A DNA stretch of 64,000 bases from Candidatus Krumholzibacteriota bacterium (GTDB lineage Bacteria; Krumholzibacteriota; Krumholzibacteriia; Krumholzibacteriales; Krumholzibacteriaceae). The stretch spans positions 186,001 to 250,000 of the forward strand of contig JAFGCX010000020.1 in NCBI GenBank assembly GCA_016932415.1, read 5' to 3'. The position numbers and the translations under genes are program-made. Every line of letters starts with the position of its first letter. The first letter of the stretch is position 1. The notes below the pieces were generated by a model that worked only from the letters and a program-made list of their open reading frames with translations, had not been told where the DNA came from and searched no databases. Positions 45,035 through 55,049 of this stretch are shown here, piece after piece.

Positions 45035-46861
45035 TCAGTCGAAGATCTTCCATATCACTCCGACGCGGAAATGCCGCTCGGGCATCAGGTACCCGGGCAC
45101 CGTCTGGTATTGCGTATCAAAAAGGTTCCTCATCTCGATCTTTACAATGGCGGACATCACTGTCATCGAGAAGGAAGCGTTGAGAATGGTGTACCTTCCA
45201 AGCTCGATCCCGTCCCAGTCGCGAGGACCTACGATAGCTCCACCGAGCATCAGCATGAGGGTCTCCGTATCCTTGAAAAACCGTCTCTTGATCCTGATCT
45301 CTCCCGTTATACGATACTCGGGGATGCCGTACGTGAAATCGCTTCTCTTCCCAAAATATTCTCCTCCGGCCCTCGCCGCCAGATCGATGCCGAAAGCTTT
45401 CCCATCCCCGTTGATGCTGCTTCTGATACCGGTAACATCGGACCGGCCCGAGGATTGATATCTCGAGTTGTCCCTGGCCAGTAAGATCCTTTCTCTCTCA
45501 CGTCTCGCGAAAAGGTCGACCGAGACTCTGCCGAGAAATCCGAACCCTGCCGAGATCTCATCGACCTGTTCCGGATCGAGTCCGATATTTCCCTCGCTGC
45601 CCAGAAAGATGCCGTCTACCGTATAGTCAAGTTGTGGCTGGAACAGTTCCTCGGAGACAGGCATCCTTATAGACCTTGAGATATTGATATTCTGATATGT
45701 CCCGTTTTCAGCTTCTCTCGATATTCCCGCCGCCCCGGCGATCCAGTTTCCCGCCGTACTATGATGTCCCGTGTTTATATTACTCCTGAATTTCAATGAA
45801 AGGAATCTTCCCGTGGCGGTGACTCCTCCCGAGACAACAGTATATTCAGGATGGAAATAGTCTCCCCATAACCTGTTCTCAAAGGTGGCCCTTTCGGCAT
45901 TGAGAGAGGGATTCAGCGTCAGCAGGCCCAGATCGGCCTTCCACTTTAAAGATCCTTCAATTATCTGCCCGGAGGTCCATCCGCAGTAGCGTTTCATCTC
46001 GACGACTCTCTGCCTCAGAAGGACCGACAGGTCCTCTCTGGTGTACCTCATATGAGCGTCTATTCCGTAATAACTTATATCCTCACCGGTATTTCCCGAT
46101 CCGGGAATTATCGGGATCAACCTTGTCCCCTTGTACGCGTCGTCGAACCTTTGAAGCCTGAAAAAGAGATGCTCCTTCCCCTCTCCCTTAAAAAGAAGTT
46201 CGGTAAGGATCGATCTCGATTTGTATGAACCGATGAAACTGCTTTCTCTCTCAACGAGAGACTTGGAGGGATCCTGCAGATATTCATCATAGGCGAATGT
46301 CAGGTTGACAGGTGAGTCAGGAGTAGAAAACCAGATCCTTCTCGATCTTCTCGACAGGCGGCCATTCGTAAAATCCGCGACGGCCATCGGACCTTTCCTT
46401 CCACCTTCCTCGATCACTATATTAATCGCCCCTCCCGGTGCCGGTATTCCCGAAGGAAGTACAATACTGCCATATACCACCTCGACCCTGAGCAATCTTG
46501 ACAGAGGCACGAATCTCAACAATGGATCATTGTTATACGGATCGCTGTACGGAAGGCCGTTGATAAGAAAGATCATTCCACGTGGAAGGTCGCCGTCGAC
46601 CGAGAAAGAGACTGCCGCTCCTTCCGGGCCCTTTCTCCAGAAAGCGACTCCCGGAACCATCTCAAGTATATCTTCCACTGTATTTATATTCCAGGCGGCC
46701 AGGTCTTCCGCCGTTATAACGTAGAACTCTCCCGTGAACAGCAGTGAATCGGAAAGAACGGATCCTTCGGGCGCACTTTCCCCGAGGACCGTGATGGAAG
46801 CATGAAGAAAAATGACCGCCAGCGAAGCGGTAAATAATATTTTATAAACGGAATCCTTCAT
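45035..46861 (-). CDS. TonB-dependent receptor-like outer-membrane protein
   Basis: 608-aa exported protein with a signal peptide (1-27). The plug domain (about 40-150) has AWNINTVEDILEMVPGVAFW, MIFLINGLPYSDPYNNDP and LSRLLRVEVVYGSIVLPSG, ending in GAINIVIEEG. The remainder is a beta-barrel of alternating strands typical of this family (PGYLMPERHFRVGVIWKIFD at the C-terminus). It is on the short side for a TonB receptor, and no clear TonB box was found, so the energised transport role and ligand are uncertain. It is 80 nt after the PHP gene. Confidence 0.8.
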   Translation of the reverse strand: MKDSVYKILFTASLAVIFLHASITVLGESAPEGSVLSDSLLFTGEFYVITAEDLAAWNINTVEDILEMVPGVAFWRKGPEGAAVSFSVDGDLPRGMIFLINGLPYSDPYNNDPLLRFVPLSRLLRVEVVYGSIVLPSGIPAPGGAINIVIEEGGRKGPMAVADFTNGRLSRRSRRIWFSTPDSPVNLTFAYDEYLQDPSKSLVERESSFIGSYKSRSILTELLFKGEGKEHLFFRLQRFDDAYKGTRLIPIIPGSGNTGEDISYYGIDAHMRYTREDLSVLLRQRVVEMKRYCGWTSGQIIEGSLKWKADLGLLTLNPSLNAERATFENRLWGDYFHPEYTVVSGGVTATGRFLSLKFRSNINTGHHSTAGNWIAGAAGISREAENGTYQNINISRSIRMPVSEELFQPQLDYTVDGIFLGSEGNIGLDPEQVDEISAGFGFLGRVSVDLFARRERERILLARDNSRYQSSGRSDVTGIRSSINGDGKAFGIDLAARAGGEYFGKRSDFTYGIPEYRITGEIRIKRRFFKDTETLMLMLGGAIVGPRDWDGIELGRYTILNASFSMTVMSAIVKIEMRNLFDTQYQTVPGYLMPERHFRVGVIWKIFD

Positions 46862-46941
46862 TCGGACTGCCAGCGTAAGTCGTTAGAACATCAAACAGTG
46901 CGCTCACAGGGACTTTAAGACAGTGATTGCCGCTGGTCAAG

Positions 46942-47772
46942 TCAAATCATCTTTTTCAGATCTATGACCGACTGGTAAGTCACAGCGGTCCCCCCGATAG
47001 AGGCCTTCATAGCCTCATCGAAGTGATAATCCGATCCCCCGGTAGCGGCGAGATCGTGCTTTTCAGCGATGTCGCGGATCTCAATAGCCATTTCCCCGCT
47101 ATGGTTGGGATGCCACGCCTCGATTCCGGACAATCCGGACCGTAGAAGAGAATCGATCAGATTTTTCCTCCTCACCAGCACGCCTGGATGGGCCCAGACA
47201 GCCACCCCACCGGCATCGCGGATGCGCGAGATAGCTTCAGAGGCGGTGAGGACCATCCTTGGCACGTAAGCGCTCCTGCCTTTTCCGAGATACTTGGAGA
47301 AGGCTTCCTGGATAGCTGTTATATACCCTTTTTCAAGGAGGACCCTGGCGATATGCAACCTTCCTATCGTTCCGCTGATTCCCGATATCCTCATGACTTC
47401 CTCGAATGATATTTCGAGTCCGGCTTTGTTCAGTTTTTCAGTCATAAGTTCAGCCCTGTCAGATCTGGCTTTTTCAAGCCTGGCCAGCAGAGTGGTCAGC
47501 CGTTTTTCATTACAGTCAAAAAGGTATCCCAGGATATGGATATCCTTGCCGTTTTCCTTCGCGCTGAATTCTACTCCGGTCAGTACCTCGACGGCTTTAT
47601 CGGAAGAGGCAAGAAGAGCCTCCTCCTGGCCCGCGATTGTATCATGATCTGTAACGGAGATCGCGGCAAGACCCGCTTCCAGCGCCTTTGTGACCAGTTG
47701 AGCCGGAGTCATCCGACCATCTGAATAGCAGGAATGAAGATGAAGGTCGCATGGAGATCGAGGATCTTTCAT
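46942..47772 (-). CDS. PHP-domain phosphoesterase (TrpH/RnaAM type)
   Basis: 276-aa metal-dependent phosphoesterase. Metal-binding motifs are DLHLHSCYSDG and VTDHDTIAG at the N-terminus, then GVEFSAKENGKDIHILGY, VWAHPGV and ATGGSDYHFDE. Members hydrolyse 3',5'-bisphosphonucleosides or act as 5'-3' exonuclease on short RNA. The start lies 11 nt after the TPR gene stop, so the two are probably cotranscribed with hutI. Confidence 0.88.
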   Translation of the reverse strand: MKDPRSPCDLHLHSCYSDGRMTPAQLVTKALEAGLAAISVTDHDTIAGQEEALLASSDKAVEVLTGVEFSAKENGKDIHILGYLFDCNEKRLTTLLARLEKARSDRAELMTEKLNKAGLEISFEEVMRISGISGTIGRLHIARVLLEKGYITAIQEAFSKYLGKGRSAYVPRMVLTASEAISRIRDAGGVAVWAHPGVLVRRKNLIDSLLRSGLSGIEAWHPNHSGEMAIEIRDIAEKHDLAATGGSDYHFDEAMKASIGGTAVTYQSVIDLKKMI

Positions 47773-47783
47773 CTTGGACCGTT

Positions 47784-49283
47784 TCAGGAGATAGTGCTGA
47801 ATTTTTTCATTTTTTCGGAGATATCCCTGAATGTGACATCAACGATATATACTTCTTCGAAATGTTCACGGGCCTTATCCATCTCCCCCAGGGCCTCATG
47901 GGCAAGACCGAGATTGTAGTGGATCCCGAGATTATCCCCGTTGGCCATCCCGGTAAGTTCCAGCCCTCTCTGAAGCTGTTTGACGGCAAGACGCGGATTG
48001 TTTATCTCGATAAAACACTGTCCTATCATCTCGAGACTCTGGAGTTGCAGCTGTTCCGATCTTGACGAGATCTGGAGTTCCTTCAGCGCGTCGTCAAAGA
48101 GGCCCATTTCGATATAAGCCATTCCAAGATCATAGTGGCTTTTAAAATCGTCTTCTTCGACATCGCTGGTTATATCTTCAACAATATTCCTGACAGAAGC
48201 TTCGTTCTCGATCTCGGCGTCTTCCTGTTCAATGATATCAGAGAGATCTTCAGCAAGTGTCGCCGCTGACCGCCCACCGCCCTCTATATCTTCTTCCGAT
48301 GATGGAATCTCCCATTCTTCGACTGGCCGCGAATCGATTGCTTCTTCCTCAACCGCCTCTTCACCACCCTCCGCGGCGATATCGCCGCTTTCGTGGCTCC
48401 CACCCTGGAGATCCTCTTTAAGATCGTCTTCCCCCATCTCATCCCCGGACTTCGGCAGAGGACCAGTGCTGACATCCGGCTCTTTCCCCGCCTCATCATG
48501 ACCGGCCTGCCCGGCTCTCTCTACCGCTTCCGCTCCGGCGACAGAGTCATCATTATCCCGCGCGCTGGCGACAGCATTACCGGTAATATCTATTCCCGTG
48601 GTATCGACCCCCTGCGCCGTCACCGGCGGTGCCTGGCTGGGCGAGATGATCTCGTTGATCTTTTCGATCTCTTCGTGCTTTAGCGATTGCTTGATCAGAT
48701 CAAGCCTGTTCCTGTAATAATTGAGCCTCTGCGGGTCGCCCTTAAGCGAATTTTTGGCGATCAGCTCCGCGAGAATGGTCGCTGCCTGGGATTTCAACCC
48801 CGATTCAGCATATACCTCAGCCGCTTTCGACCATATACCTTCACAATCAGGCGAGAGATCGAGAATGTTCTTCACCTTCTCCTCGATCTTTCCTCCCTTG
48901 GAATCGTTGCCGGCAACGATCAGGTCGAAATACTGCATAAAAAATGTCTCGGCCTCTCCCATGAATTTCTGTTTGGCTTTGATTTCTCCAAGTTTATATA
49001 TCGTTTCAATCCTGTTCGGAACAGTTCTGAGGATTTTTTTACAGACAGCCACCGCGTTATTGTATAAAGCTACTTTTTCGTAATTCTCCGCCGCTTTCTC
49101 GAATGATGTGACGGCAAGGACCTTTTCTCCCGTCCTGAGATATATATCGCCGAGTTCGTTGTACAGGTTTGGATTGCGTGATTCGACCGTAAGAAGCTTC
49201 TTGTATTCCTCTATCGCCTTATCGACTTTTCCCTTCTTAAGAAAAGCCTGAGCCTTCTGCCTTAACTGAGTTGCCTTACTCAC
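47784..49283 (-). CDS. TPR protein with acidic disordered linker
   Basis: 499-aa protein with N-terminal TPRs (about residues 5-200, KVDKAIEEYKKLLTVESRNP, NPNLYNELGDIYLRTGEKVL). A long acidic low-complexity segment (about 225-370, rich in Glu, Asp, Gly, Ser) and C-terminal TPRs (KSHYDLGMAYIEMGLFDDAL, GIHYNLGLAHEALGEMDKAR) follow. No signal peptide is seen, so it is probably cytoplasmic. Its start overlaps the hutI stop by 4 nt. No function can be assigned; related two-part TPR proteins occur in motility clusters of delta-like bacteria. Confidence 0.78.
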   Translation of the reverse strand: MSKATQLRQKAQAFLKKGKVDKAIEEYKKLLTVESRNPNLYNELGDIYLRTGEKVLAVTSFEKAAENYEKVALYNNAVAVCKKILRTVPNRIETIYKLGEIKAKQKFMGEAETFFMQYFDLIVAGNDSKGGKIEEKVKNILDLSPDCEGIWSKAAEVYAESGLKSQAATILAELIAKNSLKGDPQRLNYYRNRLDLIKQSLKHEEIEKINEIISPSQAPPVTAQGVDTTGIDITGNAVASARDNDDSVAGAEAVERAGQAGHDEAGKEPDVSTGPLPKSGDEMGEDDLKEDLQGGSHESGDIAAEGGEEAVEEEAIDSRPVEEWEIPSSEEDIEGGGRSAATLAEDLSDIIEQEDAEIENEASVRNIVEDITSDVEEDDFKSHYDLGMAYIEMGLFDDALKELQISSRSEQLQLQSLEMIGQCFIEINNPRLAVKQLQRGLELTGMANGDNLGIHYNLGLAHEALGEMDKAREHFEEVYIVDVTFRDISEKMKKFSTIS

Positions 49284-50578
49284 AGCCCGACCTCGCTCCT
49301 GATCCTGAAATCCTGGACCTGACGTACAACTTTCCCTTCCTTGATCACGACAACAGCATGATTCTGCCCAGCTCTGCTTGGTATTTCCCGATAATCCTCA
49401 TTATCGTATATTACTATATCGGCTTTCTTCCCGATTTCTAAAGAACCAAGTTCATCTCCCATGCCGATCGCGAATGCTGCATTCCTCGTCGCCGCGACAA
49501 TCGCTTCACCTGGAACGAGTCCCATCTGTGAGCAGGCGATCGAAACGGTCAGCGGCATCGAGCTCGACGGGGCGCTCCCCGGATTGTAATCGGTCGACAG
49601 GGCTATCGCCGCGCCTGCTTCTATAAGATCCCTCGCCGGGGCGAAGTGCTTCGAAGCGAGTCCGAAGGAAGTCCCCGGTAAAAGGACTCCGATAGTATCG
49701 CTTCCAGCGAGAGCCCTGATCCCGGCCGGAGTGATCTTCGTCAGATGTTCCACCGACACCGCACCGATCTCAACAGCAAGCTCTGTTCCACCTATCGCAT
49801 ATATCTCGTCTGAATGTACCTTGAGCCCGAATCGATGTTTCTTCCCCGCTTCAAGGATCCTGCGGGTCTGTTCGACGCTGAAGACTCCTTTTTCACAGAA
49901 GACATCGATGAATTTTGCCAGACCGGTACTTGCTACGTAAGGAATCATCTCATTTATGAGGAAATCGACATATTCATCCGAATCGCTGTATTCGGGGGGT
50001 ACCTGGTGAGCACCCATGAAGGTCGCCACCACATCGAGGCACGTTTCTTTTCCCAGGCGTTCGATGACCCTGAGTTGTTTTATCTCGTTTTCCCTGTCGA
50101 GGCCGTAGCCGCTTTTTATCTCGAGGGTCGTGACTCCTTCTTCCAGCATCCGGCCTAGTCTTCGCCTGCTTATCTCGAAAAGCCTCTCCTCGTCCATCTC
50201 CCTCAGACCCCTGACAGAACGTTTTATCCCTCCGCCCTTCTTTTCGATATCGAGATAGCTCTCCCCCCTTATCCGGGATTCATACTCATCAGCCCTGTAA
50301 CCGGCAAATACGGCGTGCGTGTGAGGATCGACCCAGCCCGGCATGATTACCCTGCCACCGGCGTCGATATTCTCCGATATCTCCGCGCCCTTGATCTGCG
50401 CGAGCACTTCTTCCTGATTTCCTATAGCTGAAATTCTTCCTCTACTGACAGCAATCGCACCACCCCTGACCACTCCCGGGTCAGAGAGATGTCCTCCACG
50501 CCACGGCCCGCTGCCGAATCCCGCGGATGTGACGATCTGTCCGGCGCCAAGAAGTAGCAAATCAATGGTCTCTGGCAA
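49280..50578 (-). CDS. hutI: Imidazolonepropionase HutI
   Basis: Amidohydrolase of histidine degradation (4-imidazolone-5-propanoate to N-formimino-L-glutamate). The metal site VDPHTHAVFAGYR, the family segment TLEIKSGYGLDRENEI, VHSDEIYAIGGTELA and the Asp in STDYNPGSAPSSSMP are all present. The frame is open 21 codons further, but a TTG at 50578 preceded by an AAGGAG site 6 nt away yields the usual 432-aa length and N-terminus (PETIDLLLLGAGQIV). It lies 126 nt after hutU. Confidence 0.93.
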   Translation of the reverse strand: MPETIDLLLLGAGQIVTSAGFGSGPWRGGHLSDPGVVRGGAIAVSRGRISAIGNQEEVLAQIKGAEISENIDAGGRVIMPGWVDPHTHAVFAGYRADEYESRIRGESYLDIEKKGGGIKRSVRGLREMDEERLFEISRRRLGRMLEEGVTTLEIKSGYGLDRENEIKQLRVIERLGKETCLDVVATFMGAHQVPPEYSDSDEYVDFLINEMIPYVASTGLAKFIDVFCEKGVFSVEQTRRILEAGKKHRFGLKVHSDEIYAIGGTELAVEIGAVSVEHLTKITPAGIRALAGSDTIGVLLPGTSFGLASKHFAPARDLIEAGAAIALSTDYNPGSAPSSSMPLTVSIACSQMGLVPGEAIVAATRNAAFAIGMGDELGSLEIGKKADIVIYDNEDYREIPSRAGQNHAVVVIKEGKVVRQVQDFRIRSEVGL

Positions 50579-50704
50579 GCGCCTCTCCTTGCAGAATGAT
50601 ACCTTTAACCTGTTCAATCCAGGCATAATGCACACAATCAAATGCGCAAATCCGATTCCGGTTTGGAATCTTCGCCCGGCACAAAGGATGGAAAATATTT
50701 ATTT

Positions 50705-52354
50705 TCACAACATCGGGATCTTAAGCCCTGCATCCTTGGCCTTTTTAATGGCTATCTCATAGCCCGCGTCGGCATGTCTTGCAACTCCCGTGCCAGGGTC
50801 ATTATCGAGACAACGTGCTAGTTTTTCACGACCTTCCGACGTTCCATCAGCAACTACGGCGAGTCCGGCATGGATCGAAAGTCCCATGCCCACTCCACCT
50901 CCGTGATGGACCGATACCCATGCCGCTCCACTCGATACGTTGAGCATCGCGTTGAGGATCGGCCAGTCGGCGACGGCATCGCTACCGTCGATCATCCCCT
51001 CCGTCTCGCGATAGGGAGATGCGACAGATCCGCTGTCGAGGTGATCGCGTCCTATCACTATCGGAGCGCTTATTTCGCCCGAAGCGACAAGATCATGCAT
51101 CGCGAGACCGAATTTCTGTCTTTCCCCGTGAGCCAGCCAGCAGATCCTCGACGGCAGACCCTGGAAAGCTACCTTTTCCCTGGCCAGCCTTATCCACCTG
51201 CAGAGCGATTCGTTCTCCGGGAAGAGTTCCAGAGCAAGATCGTCTGTCCTGTAAATATCCTCTTTCTTTCCCGACATGGCGATCCAGCGAAATGGTCCTT
51301 TTCCGACGCAGAACATCGGTCTGATAAAGGCTGGAACGAAACCGGGGAAGGAAAAAGCATTCTCAAGCCCTCCCTTTTCAGCCATTCCCCTGATGTTATT
51401 TCCATAGTCGAAGGCTACAGCCCCCTTTTCCTGCATATCTATCATAGCTTTCACGTGATCGACCATCGAGGATATAGCCTCGTCAATATACCGGTCCGGA
51501 TCGCTTTTACGCAAACCGGCCGCTTCATCGAGAGTATACCCTTTGGGGACATACCCGTTAAGCGGATCATGAGCTGATGTCTGGTCTGTGACTACATCGG
51601 GGATCACTCCGCGTCTTACCAGTTCCGGATAGACATCCGCGCAGTTTCCCACCAGACCGATCGATAAAGGCTTTTTCGATCGCACCGCTTCTTCCACCTT
51701 TACCAGCGCCGCGTCGAGATCAGTCTCGAGAAGATCGCAGTAGTCGGTATCCAGACGCCTTTTTATCCTCTCCCGGTCGACTTCGACGATCAGGCATACA
51801 CCTGCGTTCATCGTGACCGCGAGGGGTTGCGCGCCACTCATTCCTCCAAGCCCCCCTGAAAGTACAAACCTGCCTTCGAGAGTACCCCCGAAATGCTTCC
51901 TGGCGCATTCCGAAAAGGTCTCGTAAGTCCCCTGCAGGATCCCCTGCGTCCCTATATACATCCATGAACCGGCTGTCATCTGTCCGTACATCATCAGGCC
52001 CTTGGACTCAAGTTCCCAGAAATGTTCCCAGGTCGCCCATTTAGGGACGAGAAGCGAATTGGCAAGGAGGACTCTTGGCGCGCCTTCATGCGTCTTGAAT
52101 ATCCCGACAGGTTTTCCCGACTGCACCAGAAGCGTCTCGTCGTTCTCAAGTCGTCTTAGCGAATCGACTATCGCGTGATAACAATCCCAGTTTCTCGCAG
52201 CTTTGCCTTTACCGCCGTATACGACCAGTTCTTCAGGTTTTTCTGCGTTTTCAGGATCGAGATTGTTCATCAGCATCCTCAACGCCGCTTCCTGAAACCA
52301 TCCCTTGCAACTGATCTCATTTCCTCTCGGGGACCTTATAATAGGGGAATCCAT
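50705..52354 (-). CDS. hutU: Urocanate hydratase HutU
   Basis: 549-aa NAD-dependent enzyme converting urocanate to imidazolonepropionate. The characteristic [49 protein letters not shown] and [18 protein letters not shown] motifs are present, with the NAD-site [12 protein letters not shown]. The second and third steps of histidine catabolism (hutU, hutI) are present, but hutH is not in the window. Upstream inverted repeats may be operators. Confidence 0.96.
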   Translation of the reverse strand: MDSPIIRSPRGNEISCKGWFQEAALRMLMNNLDPENAEKPEELVVYGGKGKAARNWDCYHAIVDSLRRLENDETLLVQSGKPVGIFKTHEGAPRVLLANSLLVPKWATWEHFWELESKGLMMYGQMTAGSWMYIGTQGILQGTYETFSECARKHFGGTLEGRFVLSGGLGGMSGAQPLAVTMNAGVCLIVEVDRERIKRRLDTDYCDLLETDLDAALVKVEEAVRSKKPLSIGLVGNCADVYPELVRRGVIPDVVTDQTSAHDPLNGYVPKGYTLDEAAGLRKSDPDRYIDEAISSMVDHVKAMIDMQEKGAVAFDYGNNIRGMAEKGGLENAFSFPGFVPAFIRPMFCVGKGPFRWIAMSGKKEDIYRTDDLALELFPENESLCRWIRLAREKVAFQGLPSRICWLAHGERQKFGLAMHDLVASGEISAPIVIGRDHLDSGSVASPYRETEGMIDGSDAVADWPILNAMLNVSSGAAWVSVHHGGGVGMGLSIHAGLAVVADGTSEGREKLARCLDNDPGTGVARHADAGYEIAIKKAKDAGLKIPML

Positions 52355-52386
52355 CTCCCTTACCTCCGAACCAGGTTTTACTTTGT

Positions 52387-52433
52387 TTTATAACACCCTT
52401 TGTTATTAGCCTGTTACAAATATTAAGAACAGG
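52387..52433 (-). promoter_or_regulatory. Possible operator region upstream of hutU
   Basis: Two inverted repeats lie within 45 bp: ATAAC/GTTAT (52390-52394, 52402-52406; 7-bp spacer) and CCTGTT/AACAGG (52410-52415, 52428-52433; 12-bp spacer). A TATAAA -10-like box (52392-52387, minus strand) is embedded in the first, about 35 nt upstream of hutU. No good -35 was found. Confidence 0.3.
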
Positions 52434-52559
52434 ACTTAATCAATCACAGGATACATTATTTGTCCCCCCTGCCGCAACTCTTTTGCTGAAAAGAAACCGG
52501 TACCGGTCAAATACCTTACCGGGATTACAGATGCGCATCAGACTTATCCCGGGATTTCT

Positions 52560-55049
52560 TCACTCGTGCGGACCGGGTCTGCCGTTGAGTGCAGAAGGGG
52601 GGTCTTTCTCTTCAAACCAGGCGGCGGCGGCATCGACTGTCTCGCTATTATTTGTGGTTATAAGAGGTTCCACTGGAAGAGAGGAGATCACCCGTTTTGA
52701 ATATGGCCTCGATTCGATCCTCGGATCTAGTATCACCGCCACACCCCTGTCAGTCGAACGCCTGATCACTCTTCCTATTCCCTGCCTCAGTCTCATTATC
52801 GCTTCAGGCAGATATAGCGAAGTAAAGGGCTCTTCACCGATGCTGCGAAGCCTGTCCGATCTCGCCTCTATGATCGGTTCCGTAGGTACTGGAAAGGGCA
52901 GTTTCGGTATCACCATTATCTCGAGCTGATCGCCCGGAAAATCGACCCCTTCCCAGAAACTCGCGACACCGAGCAGCACGCCATTCCGCGATGATTTGAA
53001 CTGGCCGGCGAGTTCTTCCCTGCTTCCCGAAATACCCTGGATGAAAAGAGGGCCTGGAAGATCGAATCCGTCAAGATGCCTTGCGACAAGCCTGCACATC
53101 CGATGGGAAGTGAAAAGGACCATTATGCTCCGCCTTGTCTTTTCGGCAAGCTGGGATATTATCAACGCGGCATCCCCGGCATGGCTGCCGCTGTTCGGGT
53201 CGCCCATCCCCTTCTGGGTTATTATCAGGAAATTCTCCCTGTAATTGAACGGAGAAGGCACGACAAGCCCGTTCGTTTCAAGACCGGACAAGACAGTACC
53301 AAGCCTTCTGCCGATGGATGAAAATGACCCTTCCTCGGCCAGTGTCGCCGATGTAAAGACAGCCGAACTGCACTTTTCCTCCAGATAGTCGGAGAAACGA
53401 CGGTCTATCGACAGTGGAGAACCGCAGATACCGTACGCCTTCCCCGCCGATGACCATTCGATCCAGAATACGCTTTCATCGTCTGAAGCCGAAAAGAGGT
53501 ATTCGAGGGCCGCTGAAAGTTCGACAAGTTCCTCATCGATATACCTTAACTCCTGCTGAAAGATCGCCCCCGCCGAGGATGTCGGTATTTCAACAAATGG
53601 TTTAAGTACATCTTTTAATTCGTTGTATATATTGCGATAATGATTAATTTCATCCTGGACATCAGCAAAGACGACAGCTCCTTCCTGGTATCTTGTCCTC
53701 TGATTTCTGAAGTTGCCGCCAGGATCAAGACGCTCGGAAATAGCTGTAAAGATCGAATTGAAACCCTTCTTTAGCTGCTCGACTCTTGCCGAGAGATCGG
53801 CCACGGCCAACGATATCCTCTCCGACGCTTCTCTCCCCTCCACCTGGGAGATAAATAACTTCCATCTCGGCGAAGCGGCAGATATCGGAGAGACCTGCTG
53901 GAATATCGCCGGTATATCCCTGCTGAAGAGGCGTACGGAAAGGTTTTCCATAACGCAGTTCTCAAGGTGATGCGCTTCATCGAAGACGGCATTCTGATAT
54001 TCTCCGAGAACGCTTCCCCCCTGCCTGTAATCAGTCAGTATCAGCGCGTGATTGACGAATACTATAGAGGCGTTCCTCGCTTTTTTCCTCGCTATAAGGA
54101 GCGGGCAGGTATCACTGTGGCTGCAGGCGTTCATCAGGCATCTCGCCGGAGCTGCCAGTTCTTCCCTGTCGACTTCTCCCCCGGATATAATAGATTCTAC
54201 TCTCCCTGTCATCGTAAGAACGGCAGAGATAGCGAGGGAAAAGGCCCGGGAAGGATCATCACCGGCCAGTGCCGTGATAAAGGAGAGAAGTCTTCTCGAG
54301 CAGATATAATTCTCTCTTCCCATCAACCTCGCTACGTCGAGGTTGATCCCGAAAAGATCCCGCAGAAGCGGTATCTCTTTCGTCATCAATTGATTCTGAA
54401 GATTTCTCGTGTAAGTCGAGATGATTACGCGTTCCCCCGTGCGACGCGAATGGATTATCGAGGGAACAAGATAGCCGAGAGATTTGCCTGTACCCGTACC
54501 GGCTTCTATAAAAGCGATCTTACCCGACTCGAAGGAATCAAGGACCATCCGTGCCATTTCTACCTGGCCGCTTCTTTCCTCTCCCAGTAAATCGCTGACC
54601 CGGCCGAACACCTCTTCGACCGTCATATCACCGGGATGGATCGAGCCGTCCGAAGGTATTCCCGTAGAGATCCCGTCTTTTATCGTTTCACCATCTATCG
54701 GATAAACTGAAAGATCTCTCGATCGTTCTTCGGCAGTGAACAATCCGGCTCCCCGTTGAAGGTCGAAAAGCCCTGAAGAGAGGATCGGGGTGGTGATCGC
54801 TTCCAGGACCCGGTGGCCGTCGAAACCTGATTTCAGGGAAAGATCGAGCAGGATGGCCAGGGGCACCGGAGAAGCCGCGATCGCGGCGATAATATCTCCG
54901 GCGACCTGCTGATCGTCAAACGAAGCGATCTCTTCCGCCGGAATAAATGAGCTGAAAGAAGCGCATATATCGGTAGCCGACAGGATATCCCTCGATCGAT
55001 CACCGCCCGTCCCGGCCTCTGCCGGCGTCTCCCCCTGGCGTCGCCTCAA
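52560..55049 (-). CDS. DinG-family ATP-dependent DNA helicase
   Basis: 829-aa superfamily 2 Fe-S helicase of the XPD/DinG group. Walker A is EAGTGTGKSLGYLVP, cysteines for the 4Fe-4S cluster lie between IA and II (ENYICSRR, ARCLMNACSHSDTCPL), Walker B is DEAHHLENC, and motifs V/VI are FWEGVDFPGD and RQGIGRVIRRSTDRG. The N-terminal 150 residues do not resemble the DnaQ exonuclease of some DinG fusions. It unwinds DNA with 5' tails in repair. The start overlaps the thiC stop by 4 nt, an unexpected pairing. Confidence 0.9.
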   Translation of the reverse strand: MRRRQGETPAEAGTGGDRSRDILSATDICASFSSFIPAEEIASFDDQQVAGDIIAAIAASPVPLAILLDLSLKSGFDGHRVLEAITTPILSSGLFDLQRGAGLFTAEERSRDLSVYPIDGETIKDGISTGIPSDGSIHPGDMTVEEVFGRVSDLLGEERSGQVEMARMVLDSFESGKIAFIEAGTGTGKSLGYLVPSIIHSRRTGERVIISTYTRNLQNQLMTKEIPLLRDLFGINLDVARLMGRENYICSRRLLSFITALAGDDPSRAFSLAISAVLTMTGRVESIISGGEVDREELAAPARCLMNACSHSDTCPLLIARKKARNASIVFVNHALILTDYRQGGSVLGEYQNAVFDEAHHLENCVMENLSVRLFSRDIPAIFQQVSPISAASPRWKLFISQVEGREASERISLAVADLSARVEQLKKGFNSIFTAISERLDPGGNFRNQRTRYQEGAVVFADVQDEINHYRNIYNELKDVLKPFVEIPTSSAGAIFQQELRYIDEELVELSAALEYLFSASDDESVFWIEWSSAGKAYGICGSPLSIDRRFSDYLEEKCSSAVFTSATLAEEGSFSSIGRRLGTVLSGLETNGLVVPSPFNYRENFLIITQKGMGDPNSGSHAGDAALIISQLAEKTRRSIMVLFTSHRMCRLVARHLDGFDLPGPLFIQGISGSREELAGQFKSSRNGVLLGVASFWEGVDFPGDQLEIMVIPKLPFPVPTEPIIEARSDRLRSIGEEPFTSLYLPEAIMRLRQGIGRVIRRSTDRGVAVILDPRIESRPYSKRVISSLPVEPLITTNNSETVDAAAAWFEEKDPPSALNGRPGPHE

